A stretch of DNA of 64,000 nucleotides, taken from the NCBI GenBank assembly GCA_936450465.1, contig OW388297.1:49766630-49830629 (forward strand). Direction: 5' to 3'. The position numbers and the translations under genes are program-made. This DNA comes from Gibbula magus (Eukaryota > Mollusca > Gastropoda > Trochida > Trochidae). The notes under the pieces were generated by a model. It saw nothing but the letters and a program-made list of their open reading frames with translations. It made no database searches and was not told the DNA's origin. Below are positions 36,696 to 47,390 of this stretch, piece by piece (position 1 is the stretch's first letter; each line of letters begins with the position of its first letter).

Positions 36696-37487
36696 AACTG
36701 ACTTGCAAAAGAAACGCCACCAAAATACAAAAGGTTATTAATGTTCGAGGAACGAAGCTGATCGATTTAAAACACTTTAAACATGTCTTATTAATATAAC
36801 CTGTACATTCCTTGTACGCAAAGGCACATTTTCTTCGTAATTTTCGAGAAAAATGAATTATTGGTTAAAACTTTCAGATTGTGTACAAAGTTAAACAAAT
36901 GAAATTTGGGTACAAAACATCAACAGAATGGAGGTTTTGCATTAAAATATCCGATTTCAAGCAACGAACCTTAGTTTTTTAAAGTGCTACAGAAAAAGAG
37001 AGAACAATTTGCATCCTGCAGGTTGGAGAGACGTTTAACGAAGTTGCCTAATCATGGATTGCACCAAGTGTACAATAGCCAGACTCGCTAAATTTTACAG
37101 ACCAACTGGCAGCAGTACGTACAAGCCACGGAGTGGAAAACCATGTTATCCACGCCGTAGAAAGACTGATCTGCTGACTTGTCACCCATTGAAACAACTT
37201 TTGCAATTACAACCTCGGCCATTAACAATAGAGACTTGGCCTTTTCCTCATGACTTTATAAGCCTTCTTACACCGTTAAGTTTAAAATATCGTTATTCTA
37301 TTCAATGTTTTAAAAAACCTGATGATCGAAAACTGCACAATTGACCCTTTACGTCACGTCAATTAATGGTTATTTTTACTGAAATACCCTTCCAAATGTA
37401 TGTATTTTCGATTAATAATATTATAATATGCGTTTGTTTGATTTGGGACCAAAAATGGTTTGGTTGCGTTTCTTTTGCAAGGCAGTT
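36696..37487 (+). mobile_element. Tc1-like transposon, internally deleted, inserted in a SINE
   Basis: The ends AACTGACTTGCAAAAGAAAC and, reversed, AACTGCCTTGCAAAAGAAAC differ at one position and are flanked by TA (36694-36695 and 37488-37489). The element is 792 bp, about half the length of an autonomous Tc1 element, and retains only an N-terminal transposase remnant. It sits inside a minus-strand SINE, so it arrived after the SINE. Confidence 0.88.
37054..37210 (+). pseudogene. Tc1-type transposase, N-terminal DNA-binding remnant
   Basis: The frame reads IARLAKFYRPTGSSTYKPRS, GKPCYPRRRKTDLLT, which follows the Tc1-family order of a helix-turn-helix end (IARxFxxxRxTG), a GRPR-like basic linker (RSGKP) and the start of the second paired-type subdomain (RRxDxLL). 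The protein then diverges and ends at 37344 with no DDE catalytic domain. Related residues just upstream (GETFNEVA) are cut by a stop. It cannot be an active transposase; the flanking inverted repeats are discussed with the host element. Confidence 0.7.
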
Positions 37488-37489
37488 TA

Positions 37490-37690
37490 TAACGGTGTTG
37501 TTGCGAAACCTACGAGCATCGACTGGGACTAGCAAACCATGAGTGGCACGGCGCTGAAATGTTGCAGTTTTGCATTGCACCCAAACGGTACTGATGTAGA
37601 ACTGTTCTCTACAGCACTAGGTGGCCAAATCCCTTACAAGATTCGAACCAAGGACCTCTTATTCCGATGCCGAGCGCGACATGCTGTCAT
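37490..37690 (-). mobile_element. tRNA-Arg SINE, 5' portion (split copy)
   Basis: On the minus strand GCGCTCGGCATCGGAATAAG, AGGTCCTTGGTTCGAATC, GAGAACAGTTCTACA, TTTGGGTGCAATGC and CGATGCTCGTAGGTTTC follow the SINE at 57056-57364 in order. Some of the segment between this part and the tail is deleted at the transposon junction. Confidence 0.75.
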
Positions 37691-37749
37691 GGGGAAGCAT
37701 CAGAGGTATCATATTTAAAATGACGCCATTAACCTAAAATGACATATAC

Positions 37750-37895
37750 AATACTAAATGATGTCCGGTTTGATAACATGTTTATGAACCGAGTGAATAG
37801 TTTGGTTTTTTTAACGAGCGAAAGCGAGTTAAATACCGATGCCCTTCACGAGTTTCATAAACATGTTATCAAACGGGACCGAGTTTAGCATTTTA
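37750..37895. repeat. Imperfect palindrome with CGAG-N6-CGAG turn
   Basis: TTTGATAACATGTTTATGAA is mirrored by TTCATAAACATGTTATCAAA, with further pairing outward. The turn contains ACGAGCGAAAGCGAGTT. A single-arm relative (TACTAAACTCAGTCCCGTTG, GATAACATGTATC) lies at about 60645-60682, so the family is multicopy. Confidence 0.8.
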
Positions 37896-37979
37896 TTTAT
37901 TACTGAGTCTCAATGCTGTAAATAGCGGTGTTAGTGACGCTCACTTGCAAAAAGGTCAGCCGCCATTGGAGTCGCGAGG

Positions 37980-38040
37980 GCTAACATTGTGACGTCAACC
38001 AAAAACGACTATGACTTCACTCGCCGATTATGACGTTACA
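37980..38040. promoter_or_regulatory. CRE cluster (one perfect, two near)
   Basis: TGACGTCA at 37990-37997, TGACTTCA at 38012 and TGACGTTA at 38031. The lead-in GCTAACATTGTGACGTCA matches 15898-15915 with one difference. It lies about 95 bp after the palindrome. Confidence 0.45.
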
Positions 38041-38059
38041 CACATAGTGGTAGCACACA

Positions 38060-38801
38060 TGTGTGTAACCAACTCATTGTTATCTAATGAGTGATCTCAC
38101 CACGGTTGAGTAATAAAACTATAAGACACACTGGTATGTAATTTATCTTATATCAGTAAAATGTGTTCTTATGTTTGAGCATCCTTGTTATGCGTTAAAG
38201 ATTACATCGTCCTATCATTCCCAAATGTGTCAATCTCTCTATTTACCTTTCTGTATGAGTGCAAAGCGTTTTACAGGACACTGACCCCGATCTTTTAGCA
38301 AGAAATAACATCATACATTAACCCAAGTGCAAAACCAGCAGGGTGCGCCTAATATCATTTAACCCGTCGCCATCAAACCTCGACACTTCCAACCCCGCAA
38401 GATAAGGTAATGATCGTAGATGTACAGACCTTCCTAGAGTTATGCGAACAAGGACGAAGTTGTCATTTAGTGATCTATATTTGTTTAATGCAATGCTGTA
38501 GAAAGCGTGTAACGGTTACCATGGTGTGATATTTATTTTAGAAACATCATATGAGATGAACCAGTACACGCTTGTCCATATGTTTCAGTACACATTACTC
38601 AAATACAGAGCTTCGCCTAATATCACTTTACACTGTCACCGTTTAACCTCAAAATGATAATTTTACAAGATAGCTAGATAGATATTTAAAATGTAAACAA
38701 GAATTATATTTAACTTAATTTAAATTAATGTACTACACTTAATGACATTTTGGTAAACTATGTAAGGAATTTATTTTTGAGTATTATCACAAATGATATG
38801 T
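38060..38801. other. Noncoding stretch, nothing assigned
   Basis: No gene or repeat supported. GCGCCTAATATCATTTAACC and TCGCCTAATATCACTTTACA (near 38345 and 38613) are a weak direct repeat. Confidence 0.35.
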
Positions 38802-39578
38802 TACCGTATTCGCCGTATTAGAAGCCCTGGGCGTTTTAAAAATTGGAAAAAGGGGGCGTTTATTAACATGACTTTAAAAATTCGTAAAAAAGGGGCGTTT
38901 ATGAAAAAAATGTCTGTTCATGTCCAGAAGAAAAACAAACATCGATTTTATTTCAGAGTTTTAATCAAAATAAGTCTATGAAATAAATGTAAAGAAGAGT
39001 TAAATGTCGCAGGTTATTATTATTATTAAATTCCAAACGATACTGATACACAATTTGAAATGGAAATGTGAACAAATATACATTATAGCTTGTGCAAGGT
39101 TTAATCTTGCAATTTATTTAGAAAAATTCTCCGGTATATTCTACTTCAGATCATAAACTTCGGGCACTTCATGTCTATAGAGATATTTGGGAACCAACAG
39201 TTGGAGAGACATTGACAAAATAACGTTCACGACAAATTCGCGGTCAGTGTGCTAGCCTTATATCTAGTTGTGGGACATCTTCAAGAGAGTTGAGCAAAAC
39301 ATTTTCCTGTTTCTTAAAACATTGCGGTCGCATAGAATGTGTAGTGACTGATCGTTACAGACATTCGACAGTCGCCGGGGGACTGGAAATACCATGTACC
39401 TTACACTTAACTGGACATAAGAGGTTGATGGCAAGATTGAAAACTCTTCTCCAGTGAAACATCAGTAAGTTAAATCGATACATAAGGGGGGCGTTTATTA
39501 GGGGTCATTTTCCGCGAGTCAAAAAAGGCTCTGGAGGGCGTTTATTAGGAGAGGGCGTTTATTAGGATGATTGCGGTA
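38802..39578 (+). mobile_element. TIR element with GGGCGTTTATTAGG ends, carrying a HIRAN-like relic
   Basis: The left end ACCGTATTCGCCGTATTAGA followed by CCCTGGGCGTTTT is mirrored by the right end (AGGGCGTTTATTAGGATGAT then TGCGGTA). The repeated GGGCGTTTATTA phrase occurs several times near both ends. At 777 bp it contains no transposase, but it holds the damaged HIRAN-like frame at 39149-39457. Superfamily unassigned. Confidence 0.7.
39149..39457 (+). pseudogene. Broken HIRAN-like domain protein
   Basis: The first segment reads ALHVYRDIWEPTVGETL, then a stop. In a shifted frame NNVHDKFAVSVLALYLVVGH follows, and the original frame resumes with FSCFLKHCGRIECVVTDRY and AGGLEIPCTLHLTG before a stop. 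The order matches an invertebrate domain I recall in many uncharacterised cnidarian and mollusc proteins: HVYxxxWxPxxGE, a (N)xxDxxAVxV stretch, a VVGHxP-like strand and a GGLEIPCxLxxxG end. It is related in pattern to HIRAN, a domain associated with DNA repair helicases. At least one stop and two frame changes make it non-functional. Function of the intact protein is unknown to me. Confidence 0.6.
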
Positions 39579-39918
39579 TTAGAATTTGTTGTTCTATAGC
39601 TATCCCTTAGTCCTGATCAATACAGCAAGAGACTAATTGAGTGCTAACCAGAATGCAATCAATGGTTGAAATCATCGATCATATATTAACTATCTGATAT
39701 GTTCTAGGCCATGGAACAACATATCATTGCAGCATATTTATCAGCGAGACAAGGAGTTACTCAGAATTAAACATCATTATGTATTATTATACTGAATGTG
39801 TAAAGCGTATAGTTCACTGTTCTTCACTTCTGCTTACTTCAATACAACAATGCTGCCACTTGGCGCCGTCCACACGAAATACCCATTACACGCGTACGCT
39901 GCGTCAACTTGAAAACGT

Positions 39919-40229
<311 letters not shown>

Positions 40230-40897
40230 ACATGTTACAACCTAAATGTTGTGTAGTGAAGGTTTGGAAATTCTCTTTTATTCTATTTTATTCTCATTTT
40301 TATTTCCCCTCATTTCCTTTCTGTCTTCATTCACTCGAAGACGGGAAAACGAAATCCTACGGACAAATCGAAGCGTGTCTGCTAGTTCTAGGTACAGAGG
40401 AATTCTACATAAGAATTAAGTTCAACGCAACTACTGATGTTTATGCTTGCACAGTGCTAGCCAAATTAGTGTTGCATATTTTGTCCTTGTCATGTTACAC
40501 TGTGATTATAAACAATACTGTTGGAAGCGGCGTAAAACGTCAAATAACATGTCTGCTCAACGGCGTTGATACCTAGTATAGAGTCCACGTCGTCCTTTTA
40601 GTTTTAGAAGATTTGAAATTTGGTTATGAACGCATGATACTAATACCGAAAATGTCAAAGGGGCATATTGTGATGCTGACTATGTATTTTGGCATTGGGA
40701 GCAGGATCTAGAAATGAACAGTGATGGCTATCCATAGATGGTGGTCTTGCTGTAGGAACTCTACTGTTATTATGTACATAATGTTACATGTGTAACAACT
40801 ACAAACAAGGGCACTGTCAAAAAGGTGTGGGGACAAAATCCCAAAATGGAGAAATTCTCAACGGACGTAATCTTAATGATGATCATTTTTAATGATA
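40230..40897. other. Noncoding stretch, nothing assigned
   Basis: No exon, element end or RNA gene recognised. Confidence 0.4.
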
Positions 40898-41372
40898 GAC
40901 TCATGGTAAAAATGGTTGACACCCCTAAAGAGAAAATGGATTTTAGCAAATTAAATGCATGGACAATATATATTGTTCGATGTTATGGTATTTTCGAAAT
41001 CAAATGGCACAAAACACATATATAACACTATATAAGTTTTGCCATTTATGTATTGTGTGCGAATGATACTTCATGAAAGATTTTGTGTATATTTGGGTTC
41101 AGAAGAATTTGAGAACACTCAAACACTGTGACAGTATACCAATGCCAAGATCTCAAGACACCAGGAATAATTTAAATTTTTCTTGTATTCCTCTTTCTTT
41201 GGTATTTTCAAGTACAAGTGTTGAAAAAGCAAATGCTCAAGGACACTATTCACAAAAAGACATCTAGTAATAACATGTTTTATAAATTTGTTTTACCTAA
41301 ACCGACACGTTATGTTGTTTAAATGACATTTCATTCCTTTTACTATTAGTTGGCGTCAACCATTATTACCAT
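40898..41372 (+). mobile_element. TIR element family B, copy 3
   Basis: The left end GACTCATGGTAAAAATGG and GGTTGACACCCC match copy 2; the right end GTCAACCATTATTACCAT stops exactly where the foldback at 41372-41640 begins. A frame at 41073-41267 shares IPMPRSQ, LSLVFSSTS, EKANAQGHYSQ with copy 2 despite indels between them. Confidence 0.85.
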
Positions 41373-41640
41373 ATAACATGGTTATATTTGGGATAACACT
41401 ACCTTCAATAGTACAAATTCTTGTAATTTTTTCGGGCCGAGTCCCATGCGGGATTCGAACCCACGCCCTCAGAGTAAGGCAACTATCGCCAGCATTGACA
41501 CATGTTGGTACAGTCAATGCTGGCGATAGTTGCCTTACTCTGAGGGCGTGGGTTCGAATCCCGCATGGGACTCGGCCAGAAAAAAGTACAAGAATTTGTA
41601 CTATTGAAGGTAGTGTTATCCCAAATATAACCATGTTATA
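41372..41640. mobile_element. Near-perfect foldback with a tRNA 3' half in each arm
   Basis: Arms of about 127 bp (41372-41499 and 41513-41640) are almost identical inverted copies around a 13-bp spacer. Each contains GTGGGTTCGAATCCCGC, a full T-arm with a B-box, then ATGGGAC, and on the other side GCCTTACTCTGAGGGC, which can fold as a 5-bp stem (one G-T pair) with a 6-base loop. No matching tRNA 5' half is present, so neither arm is a functional tRNA. Both long open frames across it mirror each other and are not proteins. It abuts the right end of the family B element. Confidence 0.88.
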
Positions 41641-41644
41641 TTTC

Positions 41645-43320
41645 TTCACTATCTAAATGGCAAGTATTTCTAATGCATTATTACCATGATTATAATTATG
41701 TTAATATATCTAAATGGAATGCAATTCTAATATATTTTAGTAATTTAGTCATTTCATCAAAATATCTCGAATCACTAAATTCTACTATACTTAATTTACT
41801 ATTTTAAACTTCAAAACAGATCCATACAAACTGCTGTGCTAAATTATTGTACTCCATATCATCATGTTGTTTCACAAGGAAAAATGTATTCTTGACATTC
41901 ATATCTGCTATACTTGATAACTATCTGTAACTAGTAACTGACAGCTGTTGATGGATAAACACAGGTCGGTGTCCACATTCGCCGAAATGTGTCAAATTGC
42001 TTGTGCTGTAGCCAACTAGTACTCTTAAAGGTATATCCATTGTGTTGTTGGGGGTCACATATTCAAAACGTTATAAATGGTGTTACGTTATCGATAAGTA
42101 CCGACTGTTACCGTAAACCACCATTTTGATGATAGTCGACTTAGTACATTGACGATATGAAGATAAAAGTATGATTTCTGATCGAAAACCGGACAAAGCA
42201 TCGCGATTGAGGAATTTGGAATCTTCTTTATATTAAAATGGTTAAGTTGGGTTGATCATGTTTAATAGGTCATATAACTTCAGTGCATCGGTTTCTGCAC
42301 ATGCATAATGATGTAACTCGATTTTAATTGGAAACTAGTTATTATGATATATTTAGCGATAGGGGATGCATATGCAAGCTGAGTGAATCTATTTGTACTA
42401 TAACAGAACATATGGTGAGGCGGAACGTATTAAAGGCTTATAACATTTTATGAAACACAAAAGATGTACCTTTAACATGAATTTATAAAAATCAGTTCCT
42501 AAAATTTAAGAGCTGTATATAAAAATTGGCTTAATGTCCTGGTAAGAATATCGAAACATGAAGTTAAATCCAAATCTACAAATCTATGTTTATCCGAATT
42601 TTGATTAGCAACAGTTACAATTTTTACTTGAAAATATAATACTTGAATACCTGTAAGATACATATAGTAATAATAAGAAACTGTTACAATTCTTTATTTT
42701 TGAAGTGTAGGTCATCAGCCAATAATGACATATGTTGTAACATTATAATTGACAAAATAGATGCGACATAAATGAAAGAAAACTGTTTTTGACATCTCAA
42801 ACCTAAATTTTATCTCACGTAATTCGGTACAGGGTCCATAGTTATTTCTGGTAAAAATACAGACTGTACCATTACGGGTTCAGTTGTAATTTTTAAAATG
42901 TCAACAAGAATATTTATATCTGAAGAAATTAGTCATAAAATCTACTTTTCTCATTTCAGTCAAAGTATCTTAACCGTCCAACACCATCATATTTTAGGTT
43001 TGAATAAAGGGGTCCTCAATTTATTTCTTTATGTATAATACAATTCATAATGGTCGTGGGAATTACAGTTTTTTTCTAAATTTAACTTTCATTTTGATTG
43101 GTTGACGGATCTACTTTACGCTCATTCATGAAATGCTAGGCTGTACATGTTTAGCTAAATCACATAGTTGAACAATTTCGAGCATACCTATTTGAAGTCA
43201 CACGTCAGTAAAACATATAAAATATAACATCATCATATCAACCTACATGTATGTTTCCGAAACTGTATTTACAGTACTAAACTTGCAAAGCGAAGCATCA
43301 GGCAGCAGTCGCCGGCTGCA
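41645..43320. other. Noncoding stretch; reverse copy of a short repeat at 42026-42105
   Basis: The 80-bp block GGTATATCCATTGTGTTGTT to GTTACGTTATCGATAAGTAC is the reverse complement of 36105-36190. Nothing else was recognised. Confidence 0.45.
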
Positions 43321-43326
43321 CTGCCG

Positions 43327-43380
43327 TGACGTCATGGTTTTGTGACGTCATTAATCCTGACGACATTTGATGACGTAATT
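43327..43380. promoter_or_regulatory. Pair of perfect CREs plus a near site
   Basis: TGACGTCA at 43327-43334 and 43343-43350, then TGACGTAA near 43371. Just upstream GCAGCAGTCGCCGGCTGC forms a small imperfect hairpin. The nearest palindrome starts at 43706. Confidence 0.45.
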
Positions 43381-43705
43381 ACACTCCTATCTTGCATTCC
43401 AATATTGCGATTGTTAGTTCACGTTTTCACTAATTTTCTCTCATCCTGCGACATTGTTTACGATATAAACGAGTTGTTTACTATGTCAATAAACCAATTT
43501 GGGAATGAAATTCAACAGTTACTTTAGAATATTTCTGATAAAAAGAGCGCAGGTTACAAACTATTTAGATATGCGCATCTTGAAGGTGTGAATGAGTTAA
43601 TGAATGGCGTATGACTACAATTTGTATTTTACAGTATAATCTAAGATCTTGAATGGGCGTCTTTTTTTTTAGTTTTCACGCATTAAAATGATCTTGGGAA
43701 AGTAA

Positions 43706-43852
43706 AAGAATAACCAACTCGGTGCTCGGAGTTGCGAATTATCTGTCCCTCGTGAATTAGTATGTCAAACTCCTCACAAAAACTCGGAGTTTTTCACAAT
43801 AATTAACTCGGGACAGTAATCCGCAATTCCTCGCAACTCGTTGATTATTCTT
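43706..43852. repeat. Imperfect palindrome
   Basis: AAGAATAACCAACTCGGTGC is mirrored by GCAACTCGTTGATTATTCTT, with GTCCCTCGTGAATTA opposite TAATTAACTCGGGAC inside. The centre carries AAAACTCGGAGTTTT. Several CTCG/CGAG motifs occur in both arms. Confidence 0.72.
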
Positions 43853-44005
43853 ATAGTATTTCTAATATTATTAAACAACATCGTACAGATTGTTGATTAA
43901 ATTGAAACGGAATATTATGTGCTCTGAAACTTAAAACAATTGTATGTTAGCATGCTGCATTAAATGGGACATAATAGTGTTATGTCCCGTAAATACTGTC
44001 GCAAA

Positions 44006-44366
44006 TTAAAGGTGCAGAAGCAAGTTTTTTGCAAAATTTATTTTTTCAAATTTCCCATTTATAATAATAGTTTATGTCTTTTAAATTAACTTTGGAGGGT
44101 AAACATCTTATTACACAAACCAATTATCTGTAGTGGTAAAAACAATGAAGTGTATAAAGCAAAAATTACATGGCGACCATTTTATTGTGAACACAATTTA
44201 TTATTTTGTATTACAAAAACGATTCCCATGGCTTTACCGAAACATGTACACTCATTTTAAACTTTATTTTCCGAAGAGAGAATGATATTTTACTATTTGT
44301 GAAATTATTTTTCAAATATATTTCATCAACTTATTTGAGCGAAAAAACGTGCTACTGCCCCTTTAA
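44006..44366 (+). mobile_element. TTAA-flanked MITE, copy 4
   Basis: The ends TTAAAGGTGCAGAAGCAAG and CGTGCTACTGCCCCTTTAA bound 361 bp that align with the other copies (TATCTGTAGTGGTAAAAACA, TTACCGAAACATGTACACTC). The open frame starting inside at 44206 is not supported as a gene. Confidence 0.88.
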
Positions 44367-45227
44367 AGATGGTCTGAGTGTTAATTGTTGTCATTATTTA
44401 AATGATCATGTTGAAAAGTATGGTAAAGGTAAGTATAATGGTTATCCAAAAGCCAACAAAGGACAGACTGCTGAAGCTATATACTGTAGCTGACCTGGAA
44501 GATAGAAGCCAATGAGAAGAACAAATATGTTTGATATAATGTTTTGAAAATATATTGGATTGACATAATTTTAAACCAAAAACTGAAATTGCTTGAGCTC
44601 TTTTAATCGGTTGGAAATATTGGAAACCTGGTTAATAAAGACAGATAAAAAAAAAAAAAAATAACTAAAACAGATTGAAATGAAGTTCAAGAAGATAATT
44701 AAATTCATCGTGAATTCAACTATCTTTAACCATACATGATTATAGTATGGATCCATCTTAAAACTATTTCTAAATAGTAGAATCATACATTGATTAAATT
44801 AAAAAAAAACTTGTTTAATAATTGTATTAACACTTTGATTTTTAACATATGTATTTAAACAACTCATAGCAAAGATTATGGGAATGAACAAGAATCAAAG
44901 TTATTTTGTTCAAGTTCAATCAGAAAGTTATTTGCATGTTTTCCTAGGATGAATGGAATTTCCACTGAATCTTCCTAGATTTGTTAATTACACGATATAA
45001 GCATATATAAGATAATTGTGTATTTAAATTTCACTAATAGAACATTTAATAACTGAAAACTAACTAAAATATATGTTTACGTTTGTATTATCAACGCAGG
45101 GGCAGATAACTAAATGTGTAACCCAAACGAAAGGTCTTATTTTAGGTCTTTGCAATGCTTCTAAAATTTTAAACTTGATATTTTTTAATCGAAAAATTGT
45201 TGCAATGTGCGTAACTGGCCTTTAAAT
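44367..45227. other. AT-rich noncoding stretch with a poly-A tract
   Basis: A run of 15 A lies at about 44647-44661. No source element was identified for it. Confidence 0.4.
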
Positions 45228-45440
45228 CATATGGGTTCGAATCGCTGTTTTGACAATATTTTCAAAATTCAAAATCTAGATTTTTTCAATCATATACTGT
45301 TTATTTACGATATGGTGAACGTATATTCCAAATCTTAGCGAAATCGGTTAAGAAATAAAGATTTGAGATAACTATTCCCGCTATCGATATAAAGAATTTA
45401 TTTTGAAAATATTGTCGAAACAGCGATTCGAACCCCTGTG
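45228..45440. mobile_element. Foldback with B-box-like sequence in its arms, copy 2
   Basis: ATGGGTTCGAATCGCTGTTT and GACAATATTTTCAAAATTC are mirrored by TTTTGAAAATATTGTC and AAACAGCGATTCGAACCCCT. It is the same family as 23210-23437; the loop has ATATTCCAAATCTTAGCGAA, also present there in the inverse orientation. Confidence 0.75.
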
Positions 45441-45757
45441 CTTTAAATTAGAACTTGCGTTATTTCTATACGAAAACAAATATTTTAAACAAGGCCAAGT
45501 TTTATCTTGCCGACATTCCTAAAACAGGATATCCGTCATTCCAATTCATACTCGCATGTCAACCTCTATTTATTAAACCAACACTGCTATTTCGAAGTGA
45601 TGAAATAAACATCACTTGCTGCCGGAGCTAAGCTGCGGCACTTGCACGTGCAAAGCATGAATTTACTGCATTGCATTCCGATCCATTCAGCTGAGATTTT
45701 GGTGACATGAAACCGTAGTCGACTTTATACATGACAGATATGAGTGTCTAGAAACAG

Positions 45758-46110
45758 TTAAAGGAGCAGTAGCACGTTTTTTTACTGAAATAAGTCAATG
45801 TAAACTATTTGAAAAATAATGTCACCAATAGTAAAACAACCTTCTTTCTTCAGAAAATCAAGCTATAAAATGAGTGTACGTGGTTCTGTAAAGTCATGGG
45901 AATCATTTTTGTCATTCGAAATAATCAAATGTGTTCACGATAAAATGGCCGACATGCTTTATACGCAACACCGTAATTACCACTACGAATAATTGGTTTG
46001 TGTAAAAAGATGTGTTACCTCCTAAAGCAACTTTAAATGACATAAACATCATTATAAATGGGAAATTTAAAAAAATAAAATTTGCAAAAAATGTGCTACT
46101 GCCCCTTTAA
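45758..46110 (-). mobile_element. TTAA-flanked MITE, copy 5
   Basis: TTAAAGGAGCAGTAGCACG at the left and GTGCTACTGCCCCTTTAA at the right enclose 353 bp aligned with copy 3 in the same orientation. The inner 40 bp near the left carries a small insertion (ACTGAAATAAGTCAATGTAA). Confidence 0.9.
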
Positions 46111-46479
46111 AGGTTAAAACGTCTTCAACGTGCACGTATTCAAGTCGTGGCTGATATACCACTGAGATTATGATGGAATGAACTCGACTGTCAACGCGTG
46201 ACTTTGCTTTGTCGCCGTCAACACTCTTTATATTAATTGATGTCTTACATGGTAGATATTTTGTGAGTAAAATAAATAAAATATTAAACTTGGTCGTGTA
46301 ATGATATATTCATGATACTCGTGTATTGCATTTGCATAGCCGCACCATTGGCCAAGTGGCTTTAAAGACCCACAAACCTCGACCATGTCACTTTTCGGTT
46401 TTTATTCAAACATATTCAAAGATGACGAGGATTCCTCTTGATATATTCAATTCAACCAATAAACACCTTTTATAAGGCC
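46111..46479. other. Noncoding stretch
   Basis: AAATAAAATATTAAACTTGG near 46272 resembles one arm of the 37750-37895 palindrome family. Otherwise nothing recognised. Confidence 0.35.
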
Positions 46480-46930
46480 TTTTCAGAACGCCGCTCAATC
46501 ACGCCTCGTAAAACTTAAGGCGAGAGCGAATGCTGCGTGCTAGGCCTTGTGACGTAATACACATGAGTCGCTTGGCGTCTAATGACAGAATCCACTAGAA
46601 TTAGCCTTACATAACTGCTTAAATAACATATTTACCTCTGTCCGTATACAACAAAATTACATATATACACGCCCCGTAAAACGTACAACAAATTGCAGCA
46701 GATGTCAACACTGTGTAATACGTGATTTGACCATTGCTGGACCCGTAATTCTGCAATGTGTTTTCTTATCATTGCCCAATATGGCGGCGGCACGCATGTC
46801 GATTATCTCCCGTCTGACAGACTGGCAGCTGATCGACATGCCATCTGACAGACACTTATTGAAGGTTAATTAGGTCATCCCCTACAGATACAATGGAACA
46901 GTCCACAGTCAGAGTAGAGCAGAGTAGAGT
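46480..46930 (+). promoter_or_regulatory. GC-richer island with YY1-type site and TGACAG motifs
   Basis: AATATGGCGGC at 46779-46789 matches the YY1 consensus AANATGGCGGC, which commonly overlaps promoters and start codons. It is followed by TCTGACAGAC at 46814-46823 and again at 46844-46853, separated by TGGCAGCTGATCGACATGCC. TGACAG is the core of MEIS/TGIF-type homeodomain sites. A promoter or conserved enhancer is inferred, not shown. Confidence 0.4.
46781..46873 (+). CDS. Possible 30-residue small open frame or first coding exon
   Basis: An ATG inside the YY1-type motif opens a frame reading MAAARMSIISRLTDWQLIDM then PSDRHLLKVN and a stop. The start ATGGCGGCGGCA resembles common animal start contexts. 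A GAAG/GTTAAT junction near 46861-46869 could be a weak splice donor, in which case this is the start of a larger protein. I recognise no homologue, and chance cannot be excluded. Confidence 0.2.
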   Translation: MAAARMSIISRLTDWQLIDMPSDRHLLKVN

Positions 46931-47144
46931 AGGCTTCGTTAACGAACAACATAGACAACATAGGTTCTTGTTGCGATCAGAGGATCAAATAATTATCTGT
47001 CGTCTACTCTCAGTGAAGTTAGATTGTGTTTTTTTGTTATAAAATGTTGCTGCTTAATGATTTTAAAGAGCGTCACCTCATTTTGTTTTTAATGTCAACT
47101 AGTGTTTTGTCAACTGTAATGAAACTGTACGTGTAGTAGAATGT

Positions 47145-47187
47145 CCTCAAACTGGCCATTAGTTTTGCACTAATGGCCAGTTTGAGG
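47145..47187. repeat. Perfect 19-bp hairpin with 5-nt loop
   Basis: CCTCAAACTGGCCATTAGT, loop TTTGC, then its exact reverse complement. A partial echo (CAAAACTAATGGC) occurs near 47268. The stem is shorter than a typical microRNA precursor. Confidence 0.85.
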
Positions 47188-47390
47188 TAATTCTCCTACT
47201 TAAAACAAAGTTTAAGTAAACATGTTCTTGCTATTGAAATGCACGCCACAACGGACCTTATCATGTGCAAAACTAATGGCGACTTATGCTCTATATGTAT
47301 TCATGATCTTCTCAGAATTGCCAGTTGCATTCCCTCGTCTGCCAAGTTATAATATGTAAAAACATCAGGCGTTTTCCAAGTGAAAGGTGA

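Noticed and set aside
41356..41656. Two overlapping open frames of about 95 codons on opposite strands
   Set aside because: They are near-mirror translations of the foldback and contain tRNA-like sequence; not proteins.
47145..47187. MicroRNA precursor
   Set aside because: The perfect 19-bp stem with a 5-nt loop is too short and no known mature sequence is recognised.
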